From NCBI GenBank assembly GCA_030248295.1, contig JASANH010001367.1:496001-560000 (forward strand): 64,000 nucleotides of DNA, given 5' to 3'. Positions 46,539 to 55,693 of this stretch are shown here, in pieces. The position numbers were made by a program, and so were the translations under genes. The DNA is from Mesodorylaimus sp. YZB2_4. Its lineage: Eukaryota; Nematoda; Enoplea; Dorylaimida; Dorylaimidae. Within the stretch, counting starts at the first letter, position 1. Each line of letters starts with the position of its first letter. Under the pieces are notes generated by a model, which had not been told where the DNA came from, searched no databases, and saw only the letters and a list, made by a program, of their open reading frames with translations.

Positions 46539-49500
46539 TCACAACTTGGCGTTGATCTGGGACTTCTTATAGTTCTCTCGCAAAACACGCCGCAAGATCT
46601 TGCCGCTTGGAGATTTGATTATGGCTTCCACAAATTCAAGGCCACCTCGTAAGCGTTTGTAGGATGCCACTTTCCCTATGAGCAAAGGAGAGGTCAGACA
46701 CAGCAAGTCACTGAACCGCTTTTTTGTGTATTTACTCAAATTTATCAAAAATTTTTCTTCATTATCCTAATCTCACATCAACAAGAAAAACTCGTCTTAC
46801 CATCAACATAACGGATCAACTCGTCGACAGTCAGCTTCGAATTCGCATTCTTGACCACCATCGCCCGCGGTACTTCTCCGGACTGGGGATGAGCAATGCC
46901 ATAAACTGCCGCATCCTGCACATCCGGATGGGACAAGAGAATACCCTCTAGCTCAGCTGGGGCAACCTAAATGCACAACCGTTATTCGCAGATTTAAGAC
47001 ACTATAACACTGGCGATTGAAGTGAGCACGATCAGTGACCGAGCAAACTACAGTAGACCCGATCTTACAAAAGGCGAACCAGACCAACCTGATAGGCGTT
47101 GACCTTGATCATTTCCTTCAGACGGTCGACAATGTAGAAGTAGCCATCCTTATCGTAATAGGCGACGTCACCTAGAATAACAACTCAAAACCCCGTTCTG
47201 CATTTAATAAAATGGACCACTCACCAGTGCGAAGCCATCCGCCATTCGGATCGATCGCTTCCGCCGTAGCTTTCGGATTCTTCAAGTAACCCAACATTCT
47301 GGTTTCGCTCTTCAGATACAATTCACCGCTTTCATTCGGGCCCAGTTCCTTGTTTGTCTCCAAGTCGATTATCTGGTGAACGAGCACAATATTTATTGCT
47401 TACCAACAGTCCCAGAGCGAGTCCGCTCATCGTACCTTGGCTTGAAAATTAGGCATCAGCACACCGCAGCTACCATGGCGCACTTGCTCTGGAGGTGATG
47501 GCGGAACCATCATAGCTGCACCGACCTCGGACATCCCGAAAGCTACAAAGCAAAATTGAGATCAGCATGCTATTATACGCCCCTCCGCGTTTCATCGCTT
47601 TGAACTTGAGGCTTGGGCTTCTAGGGCTCTAGCTTATAGGCTTCTAGTGTTCTCTATCCCACCGCCGGCAGATGCCAAACTTTCTTAACCAAGGACTCAA
47701 AGCCAGAACAGACAGCATCCTACGAGTCCAGTCAACAACAATGCCGACTCAAATAGCTCGTGTCCTCGTGGTCTAAAGGACCCTTCTGTAACCAACCTCT
47801 CCTAGCCAGCCAGGGGACAATATCGATCTCCCCACCCTGGAATGCTAACTTCACTTCCTTCCCTCAACACTTACCTTGTAACAGATATTTCAAATTGGCA
47901 TGCCTTTTCATCGCTTCCTCCGATAATTCTTTGCTGATTGGAGCCGATCGCACCACTAACGTGTGCACGCTAGTCAAATCAAACTGATCCACTAGCGGGT
48001 GCTTGGCCAAGAATACCAATATAGGCGGAACGATATATAAAATGGGCACCTAAAACAGAGTCAACTAAACACCATGTACAATCCAATGCAATTCGCCTTG
48101 CCTTGAACTTTTGAATCAATTCAAGAAATTTCTTCTGCTCGAATTTGCTCATGACGATCATGGAAGCGCCCTTCACCAACGATAGCCACATAACCGTGAA
48201 CCCGTACATGTGATACATGGGCAGCTGGCCGATCACGTGGTCGCTTGAACGCAGTTGGGGGAAGTGATCACTAGAAACAGAAAAACGTCGCACTCACTCA
48301 CTTGAACAAGACTAGCTGAGGATATATTATGGAGGCCCAGTGAAATCTCTCTCTCCTATTCTATGGGCCGGCCGATCCATATTTGCCAGAGCATTATTCA
48401 AGCTACCTTACTTGCCAAACACTTGAATCATTCCCACAACGTTGAAATGCGAAAGCATCAAGCATTTGGGCTTTCCAGTTGTCCCACTCGAAGAAGGAAG
48501 CCAAGCAATGTCTGATTTCGTATTTAGTGGCTCATCGACTGATTGACCAATAGGCGCCTGATTTAACTGGTTTAACAATGCCTCAAACGGAATCATCGAC
48601 GGACCATTCACTGATGCTACTGAGCTCGGAATTTCGCCCAGTACGAAGATTTTCTGCAAAAAGGAACCGAATTGCAGAACCAAACAGAGAAAGGCACACA
48701 ATACTTACCTGCACTTGAGTTCCAAGCTTTTGTACCGCTTCCACGATGGTCTTTACATTTGATCTATTGCCGAATATAAAACGAGAACCAGCATTCTCGA
48801 AATGATCAAAGAATTCACCTGAAGGAGTGCCCATTTAGAAGATAGATCCTTTAGATCCCAGCCCTTCTCCTACCCCCTCGTTCAAAAACTGGTCAACTCA
48901 CCTGCAGTGAAGTTAGCATTGACCGTGGAAATAGACGCACCGTTGCTGTAACACGCCATCAACAGTATCGGATATTCGACACAGTTCGGCAGACACACCG
49001 TCACCACATCGCCTTTCTTTACGCCATGTTGGCGCAAGGCTGCCGCCAGCTTATAAGTCAATGGCTTTATCTCGCCGAATTTGATTGAACGTCCAGTTGA
49101 AGAATCCGTCTGAAACAGCGCAATATCAACGGCAGGCCTCTCAGACATCACACGCTCTCACACAAGGTCATTAACGGTAAGTCCTAGCAGTATATGTTCG
49201 ACTCCTACCCACCAAGCCTGGCAGGGGTAAGAGAATGTGCCAGGCCGAAGACAGCGGGACAAAAACTCCGACAGGAGCAGGAGCAAGGCAAGTCTTGGGA
49301 CTATACCTGCGGCTGAAACACCAACCCAACAGGTTGACGTTTCCCAGCCAGGGGAGATCGATATTCTCTCCTACTCGCCATGGCCTACAGGCGCCCTGGT
49401 TACAAATGTAAGAGTACCCCAGGCCCATCTCACTTACCAAAGCAGGACGATTCGCATCGTGCTGATCGACCTGAGATAGCACAAATTGGTGCACAGGAGC

Positions 49501-49542
49501 ACTCACGAATGGGAAATCGGGATAACGGCTTCGTAATGGCAT
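46539..49542 (-). CDS. 4-coumarate-CoA ligase-like acyl-CoA synthetase, probably peroxisomal
   Basis: A 549-residue model from 11 exons: 49438-49542, 48902-49109, 48709-48818, 48412-48653, 48102-48270, 47875-48049, 47436-47542, 47225-47372, 47089-47171, 46801-46966, 46539-46675. All phases fit. The adenylate-forming family is shown by the AMP-binding loop [12 protein letters not shown] (about residues 193-204), [16 protein letters not shown], the hinge [11 protein letters not shown] and the C-terminal catalytic motif PSGKILRR. It would activate a carboxylic acid with ATP and couple it to CoA; the substrate cannot be told. The C-terminus is AKL, a classical type 1 peroxisomal targeting signal. 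Intron 5 starts with GC (TTCAAG then GCAAGG). Intron 1 holds a dispersed repeat. The gene starts about 260 bases after the NDUFV3 stop codon, on the same strand. Confidence 0.93.
49250..49350 (-). repeat. Dispersed repeat in the acyl-CoA ligase intron 1
   Basis: Its reverse complement matches the bestrophin B intron repeat near 29740-29775, including TGGGAAACRTCAA and GGTTGRTGTTTCAGCC. The two insertions are in opposite orientation relative to the window. Confidence 0.5.
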
Positions 49543-49802
49543 CGCTTGAGCGATCTCTCACCTGAAATCACAACAGACTCATGTTCCACGAATCTGCTCC
49601 ACAAACCAAAAGTATAGAAGGTTGATCAGCCCCAACAGCAATCATCGATCCACTGATCGAAGTTGGCAGTAGTTTACTCAATGCTCACAAAACGGCAACC
49701 ACTACATTCATACACTCTACATCGTACTCTAGAACTCTATTGTAGTCGCATCGTTAAACTGAAGAACACGATCTGACCAAAAACCAAGAACGAGAGAACT
49801 AC

Positions 49803-50343
49803 TTATTTCTTCTCTGGCGCCGGAGGTGGCGGCGCGGTTTCACGCGGCTGTTCAGGTACTTTTGGGTTCGGTTGCGGTAAACGATACTGGGTCAACTCGG
49901 TTTCCAAATCGTAGTAGCTCCACTTGTTCCAATTCAGATATTCGTGGTTCTTGTACTGCGTCCAATCAGACGGGGTTTGACGACCTGTAACACCACGAAA
50001 AGGTGAACACTGGACTTAAACAAGAGGGTAGTAGGAAAACACCTGCACGAATAAATGACCTAATTTTCAGGAGATACCGAAAATGGGCTTTCAGAATCAG
50101 ATAGGACCCACTCACTCCCAATCCTCTCCTTCCCGATCCGTTTTGCACTGCCCACTCAGCAAAATGCCTACCTCGCTTCACAAATTCGTCCGTATATTGC
50201 TGAAAGAGAAAATCTTTCCGAAGCGGTTCTTGTTTGTCGGTACCAAATTCACGCAATGGCACGCCCATCGATGATGGGAGAACAGAAGCGATAAGGCGGC
50301 GGCCGCCTCCCAATGGTACCGAATTCGCTCGAACGAAAGCCAT
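49803..50343 (-). CDS. NDUFV3: Mitochondrial complex I accessory subunit NDUFV3-like
   Basis: Two exons, 50172-50343 and 49984-49803, give 117 residues. The N-terminus is basic and hydroxylated (FVRANSVPLGGGRRLIASVL), a plausible mitochondrial presequence. The C-terminal half resembles the short form of NDUFV3: YKNHEYLNWNKWSYYDLE, then LTQYRLPQPNPK, comparable to the human YKN..HHDY..YTFLDLNLELSKFRMPQP pattern. The extreme C-terminus is Pro-rich. The subunit sits on the NADH-binding module of complex I in the matrix. An in-frame ATG ten codons upstream exists, but the shorter start gives a better presequence. The family assignment rests on a short conserved patch. Neighbours: EIF1AD ends about 180 bases upstream and the acyl-CoA ligase begins about 260 bases downstream, same strand. 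Confidence 0.75.
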
Positions 50344-50493
50344 AGTTGGTTCCTGCAGAAAAGATCCTCTCATTAGACAGATAATTTTCGCGAAGAAAAG
50401 AGAATTAAATATTTTGGCTGATCGAACAGCCGAGCCAAAAACCAGTTGGAAAATCGCAAAATTAGAAGTTTTACTTCAGATTCAATCAGTCGA

Positions 50494-50499
50494 TTTATT
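50494..50499 (-). terminator. Poly(A) signal AATAAA of EIF1AD
   Basis: AATAAA on the minus strand about 24 bases after the EIF1AD stop codon. It lies within the 180-base gap before NDUFV3. Confidence 0.4.
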
Positions 50500-50522
50500 A
50501 TAAAAAAATTTCATCACAATTC

Positions 50523-51068
50523 TCAACTGCCCGTATCATGCGCTAATGGTGAACAATCAGAAGCGGAACCATCATTAGTTTCACTTTCTTCATCTTCGGA
50601 CGACGAAGTCGGGTACATATCGTCGCCGGACTCACCCGTTTTCTTCCCGGTACCTTCTTCCGCATCGTCGAATTCCTTCGGCCATTTCCCTTGTCCTCGA
50701 ATATATCGGACATCGTCCTTGTATAACACCCTGGTGATTTCCGCCTTGACTTTGTCTCCCTCCTCGATCGGTGTGCAAAGAATGTAATCACCTCGTTTGA
50801 CCCAAAAACTTTTTCTGAACTTTACGGGCATGCTGACCAGGAATTGAGGAAGAGTGATAGAAAATGCTGGTAACGAACCTTCAACTGCACTTGGTTGTTC
50901 AGATCCATGCCGATTTGACGAATCATCCAACACTGCTTCGACCAAATGCAAATTATTTCCACGACCGGCGAGAATACGAGCAACGAAAAGATTGGGCGGA
51001 GCTGGCAAAGGAGGAAATTCGCTGACAATTTCTTTAGCTACGTGTTTCCTTTTTGTTGCTGCAGACAT
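50523..51068 (-). CDS. EIF1AD: EIF1AD, eIF1A-domain (S1-like) RNA-binding protein
   Basis: A single uninterrupted frame of 181 residues. The N-terminus MSAATKRKHVAKEI and the S1/eIF1A fold (GRGNNLHLVEA, FLVSMPVKFRKSFWVKRGD, PIEEGDKVKAEI) match EIF1AD closely. The C-terminus is acidic and Ser-rich (SSSEDEESE), as in the family. EIF1AD is a conserved protein of uncertain role in ribosome or stress biology, found in cytoplasm and nucleus. Between HLVEA and FLVSMP there are roughly 30 extra residues (through GSLPAFSITLPQ). This is a lineage insertion, or intron-like sequence that remains open, since a pyrimidine-rich stretch sits just before FLVSMP. The start codon aligns with the human protein start. 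AATAAA occurs just after the stop. Confidence 0.9.
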   Translation of the reverse strand: MSAATKRKHVAKEIVSEFPPLPAPPNLFVARILAGRGNNLHLVEAVLDDSSNRHGSEQPSAVEGSLPAFSITLPQFLVSMPVKFRKSFWVKRGDYILCTPIEEGDKVKAEITRVLYKDDVRYIRGQGKWPKEFDDAEEGTGKKTGESGDDMYPTSSSEDEESETNDGSASDCSPLAHDTGS

Positions 51069-51533
51069 TTTCGGAAAAATCCTAACTGGCTCAACACTTC
51101 TTTACTTCTTTCTTTTCTTCTTTTTTTGCGTGCTGGAATACTGTAATTGCTTACGCACATTTCGTTTTCCTTAGAGAACCTGAAAATCGCAATGTTTTCG
51201 CTTCTTTTAAATTCTGACCAAAGAGTGCCACCATACTATAGTCATATCCTGTAGCTGTTTGCAGGCCTGTTTCGTTCCTGCTAGACAACAACAGATTGAC
51301 CAAACATCGCACACCAAAAAATTTAATCCATTTATATCAGGAGACGGTTGGTGCATGTATTGATAGCACTCGTCGCAATCGCAAGCTCACTGCACTGTGC
51401 ATCGTGAGTAGAAAGCACAAATTCGGAAATTTTTCAAAGCATCATCTGTACACACATTCATTTCGATCAGCCGTCACGTCATCGTTGAGATCGCCTGGGA
51501 AGAATCGTCGCGCCATGTCAGTGATCGCCACCA
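51069..51533. other. Spacer upstream of EIF1AD
   Basis: About 465 bases between the GPB5-like stop codon and the EIF1AD start codon. No gene was seen. A T-rich tract just upstream of EIF1AD (51105-51130) could be part of its promoter or leader. Confidence 0.5.
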
Positions 51534-52813
51534 TTATTGTCGTCGAGGGAACAGATGAGGAAGTATTAGCGATTCATAGGAAGCCTCGGGAGCATCGTTG
51601 ATGTACTCCCGATGCGACGTTGTCGACGATTTCTTCTTTGGGAGATACGGCTCCATGGTCATGTGCTGAACAAGTGATGCCTCGGTTGTGGCAGGCTGAC
51701 AATGTTGACGTTTTGGATCACACCTAGGTTAGGAGAGAGGGTCGGTCAGTATTGGAGGACATCTGTTTGCAGTCCTTCTGCTTCAGATAAATCGTTTGTC
51801 ATAGTGCTCAGAATCACGGGTGCTGATGACGCATAGATGTGTGCATTTGGGTTGGGAATATTGTATCATACGGCGCTTTGTTCTGATTCGTAAGAGGTGT
51901 GTTTTAGGTAGGCTTGGAAATTGTGGCCTAATAGGATTCAAACCGAATAGCACACAGGTGTTAGGCGACTATAATCTTGTCCGGCTTCCCCATCTCGATG
52001 TGCTTTTTGACACAACATCGTGTCAGACCATTGTCCAGCCATGGACTGAAGTATGAGGTCAAACACCATTCTAGTTGGACCATGTAGCATTCTGCTTTGG
52101 TACTTTTGCCCTCAAGGACTCATACGAGGCTTTGGCAACAAAAACAGGCCCCGTCCCATCTTGAGCCCAGCAGTGGGGGATAGCGCAGCTCACCTTTCGC
52201 AAACGCAGCTCTTTGCTTCTGGAAATCGATAGAATGCGGTATTTCTATCCGCCCCCTGCTCGCAATTCCTCAGGCGGACAATTCGCGTAATCACCTGGCC
52301 ATAGTTGCAGACCGGCTGAACACGCACGATCCATGGGAAACGGAATGTGCCAGTCTAAAAAACAAACTTTGCGGAGCTGTCCGCTGCTACTAGGTGCCTC
52401 TTATATCACTTATATCACCCATTCTCCCAACCCCATGGACCTGGCCAATTGCGAGTGGGGGATGGCCGACATCTGAACCCGAGTGGAACAAACCGGAAAC
52501 AGTGGGGTTCGTTCGTGAGTAAACGTGCCTAACACTGACGATCCGACCACAGCTGAGACCTCATTCTCACCTCGGACGATTCACACGTTCCAAAACACGC
52601 CTTCGTGGTCACCTTGCCACTGCAAGTCTTCCCATTTGCATCGGTCACAGTTGCCGTGAAGTTGAAGTCTTTGACGTAACAGGATGAAGGTGGACTGATC
52701 GAGTTCGCTCGGTCATACGATTCGTGCGATCGATAATCGGCCTGATTGGTATATGCCATGCTGGCCAACATAGACACACTCACAAGTGCAAAGTACCAAA
52801 CCGTCTCCATCAT
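51534..52813 (-). CDS. Glycoprotein hormone beta5-like cystine-knot hormone subunit
   Basis: Three exons, 52571-52813, 52194-52354 and 51534-51723, give 197 residues with consistent phases. A signal peptide is evident at the N-terminus (WYFALVSVSMLASMA). Ten cysteines follow at about 45, 64, 73, 77, 97, 112, 131, 133, 136 and 143. They include the knot motifs CFGTC (CXGXC) and CVC (CXC), with VCNYGQVITRIVRLRNC between, the order found in GPB5. An N-glycosylation site (NFT) sits at residue 51. GPB5 pairs with GPA2 as thyrostimulin and acts through leucine-rich-repeat G-protein-coupled receptors; nematodes have one GPB5 gene. After the last Cys there is a tail of about 54 residues with Lys and Arg clusters that vertebrate GPB5 lacks. 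The start at MMETVW is preferred over an ATG 13 codons upstream. Confidence 0.85.
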
Positions 52814-53651
52814 AAGCAGTGTCGCACTAGGCACCAGCCCGCCCGTCAGCACCGCCTAACTCTGTAAAAGGATGAAAACAGACTAGCTCACAGCTCACAG
52901 TCCACTCTGCTTCTCATCTTTTTGAAATGACTTAAAGTTTACTTAGGGTACACTGGCACCAGTAAGGCTATGCCAAACTAGACGGCGAGGCTACTATCTT
53001 TTGATAAGCAGGTAGAGCAACATTCTCGCTTCCATTGGCACCTGCCGACTAGCTAGCATGCCTCCACACACCACCATCTCGTGCTCGCATACCCCACCTA
53101 TTTCTCAGTGATAAGAAGTTAGTTATCAAAGTTCACACAGCTATCATTTACAGTACGTATACGTCCATAGTGCCACGCAAGGCTAAGCATAGTTTGCTCA
53201 GGAATCTGAACTTGGCATCATTTAAAAAGAAGACAGCTGAAAATCAAATTCTTAATCAAATTACAACAACTTCTGATTAAAAAATTTTCACGCTGGTGAG
53301 CAAGTTACGAGTGCAAATTTCAGCAGGAAAGCGCAAAAGATAAGAAATGCAAAGAGCGAATTCAAAAAGGGCGAAGTTCGGAATTTAGTACAGGTCTAAA
53401 AAACTTCGAAAACAAGCTTGAAAGAATCCAGGCGGTGTTTTGTACTAGCTAAAATCAGATCAGTAGGCCTATCAGCTGAAGAAAACATGAATGATAAAAA
53501 GTACCATTTTTAGCACAGATTTTATGCTAGTCATCTAGTCACGAGTACAGTAAACAAAATGGAGACGTTCGAAAAGACAGGAGCCAGCGCACAAAACTGG
53601 GCTCTCAACCCAAGATTCGACAAGGGCACCGCATTCTATTGCTTTCACTTG
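52814..53651. other. Spacer without a supported gene
   Basis: About 840 AT-rich bases between the coiled-coil stop codon and the GPB5-like start codon, both on the minus strand. It should include the hormone promoter. No RNA or repeat was recognised. Confidence 0.55.
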
Positions 53652-54548
53652 TCAAGGCTTCTCAGCATCGTTGACTGCGGGATTTCCATCTTCCTTTCGT
53701 GTACTGCCTTTTCGATCACCCCGCTTCGAGCTTTTCTTTTCGAAACCTGCTGGACTGTCTTTGACGCTGATCGTGAGAGCAGTTTTTGTGGATATGTTGG
53801 GGGAATTTTTCTGATTGGGGCCAGTTTCAGACGGATACTCGTCCAAGTTACAAGCGCATTCGATAACCGATTCTTTTGACAGTGATGGCACTGGCATCGG
53901 ATTCTCGCTGAAAAGAATGGATGTTGGTCGTTGTGGAAGATTAGAGTGTGAGAGATTCGGGTCATCCCTCGCGGCATGACGCTAGATATACAGTACATAC
54001 CTGATTTCCTTGCCACTGATATCAGTCCGATCTGTATTGTCCAAGGGAACTAGAGGCGGAGGCACACCTTTTTCTTTACCAGGTTTAGTCACTCGCCGTT
54101 TTTCATGCTTACCGTCCATGCGATCTACTTCTTTGAGCAGCTTGTTCGAAGCAGGAGAATTCAATGTATCGGTAGCCATCAACATGACCCGTCGCAAGGA
54201 CTCGTAATGATCTTCCACCACTCCGCATCGCCTTTGCCATTCGCTTAATTGTTCCTTGGTTTGTTCCAATTCTGCATTCAGCTCGTGAATTCGACGTCGA
54301 TGGCGATGCACATCGTCCAAGGCATCTTTCAGTTTTGATTTCATCAGGTGCATTTCTTTTTGAGCGACCCTTTGTTCTTGCACCATCTGACTGCACGCAT
54401 CCAAGATAGCGATGGTGTCCAGTTCATTGCCGCATCGGAAGTGTTCGCAGACCACAGCTTTGACTTGAGATGCTTCCGCCAGTAGTCGAACAGCATCGGA
54501 GAAGTCTGGCTCTGCGGATAGCTCTGTAGCCGACGACACAGAAGTCAT
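53652..54548 (-). CDS. Coiled-coil protein of unknown family
   Basis: Two exons, 54001-54548 and 53652-53907, give 267 residues joined in phase. Residues about 55-140 form a predicted coiled coil (QKEMHLMKSKLKDALDDV, RRRIHELNAELEQTKEQL). The remainder is Ser/Lys/Pro-rich and disordered-looking, ending DAEKP. No catalytic or membrane motif is visible. The N-terminal coiled coil superficially resembles that of MgcRacGAP/CYK-4, but there is no C1 or GAP domain here, so I do not assign it. The gene lies between the membrane-protein gene (upstream) and the hormone gene (downstream) on the same strand. Confidence 0.7.
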
Positions 54549-55693
54549 AGCGAAGAGCTGCAGAAACAGGAGACAAAGGCAGATAAGGCTTCACAGCTCG
54601 AAAGGGAGAAAACAACTGGCACTGTAATGAGCCGCCAGCGATGAGGCAGCAGGGAGTGTAAAGTGCAAGCATCATCTGAGTTCAAACCATCAAAATAAGG
54701 ATGCCCCATCCTCAGATTGGACTGGGCTTATCATCATGGGGTAGGCTAAAGTATGACGTTCGACTGCTCGATGCGCGAATTGCCATACTTGATCGAGTCT
54801 GCTAAATGACTACGTTCGCAACTGAAATAGAAAAACGCAGTACAAGTATGTACTTCAGATATATATTAGGGGTAATTTGACTTGTACGTGAGGGGAGCTT
54901 ATAATAAGGGGAGCTAAGGGGAGCTTATAATAAGCTCCCCTCACGCATAGACCACTAGTGCGAGGCTATGTTTTCAAGGTTCAACCCCCTCATACATAGC
55001 AACCATGTGGGACGTTTTAATTAGCGACCATTAAACTTGAATTAGTCCCATCCCACTTTTGGCCGCCGTGACTGACCACTTTGAAATCGCATAAGCCCAG
55101 CGCATCGCAGGAGCATGGCTGCACGAATGCCATATCGACAAACTCCACCACCTTCTCTAACCAGTCCAATCTCATTTTGACCCTGATTTTTCATCAATTC
55201 TTCTCACGCCGTGGAACTGCCTCGTGTCATTGATTTTTAGTCAAATCGTGTAGGTTTCTTCACTTTGCAATCAAAGTCTTTCTAACATCGATCAAAAGGG
55301 CGATTCTAATAGCCACTACACGGTCTACATACAGTAGTTAAGAGACGAGTTCGGCAGCCCCATCGCGTCCAATGATATTCCAGAAAGAAGCTGTCAAAGT
55401 CCTGCCTGCACATCTTTTTCTGCTTGACTGCGATATGGTACCCCATAGCTCGATATTTCCTTTTATTCTATTCCGATGATGTCTTATTAAGACAAAATGT
55501 AGAAATTCTCCATTAATTAGCTATAATATACTTCCCAGCATGTCTGCTACATAAGCACGCATCTGGATACAATGGCATAGAGAACATGCGAAACCAAGTA
55601 TTCATGCTATCCTAAACTGGCACTCCCACTGTGAAACAATGAAGCAATGACCCTCATACAGTGATAGTCATGGTTAGTCAACACTGCTTTCCT
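54549..55693. other. Spacer containing a hairpin sequence
   Basis: About 1.15 kb between two minus-strand genes. Apart from the inverted and direct repeat at 54887-54945, listed separately, nothing is recognised. Confidence 0.5.
54887..54945. repeat. Short inverted plus direct repeat (hairpin)
   Basis: Arms at 54887-54908 and 54924-54945 are reverse complements over 22 bases except at one central position (core CTTATAATAAG, ends CGTGAGGGG / CCCCTCACG). An 18-base direct repeat (AGGGGAGCTTATAATAAG) overlaps them. It would form a stable cruciform or RNA hairpin. Confidence 0.7.

Noticed and set aside
53652-54548. Coiled-coil gene as CYK-4/MgcRacGAP
   Set aside because: Only a generic coiled coil is shared; the C1 and RhoGAP domains are absent and the gene ends after 267 residues.
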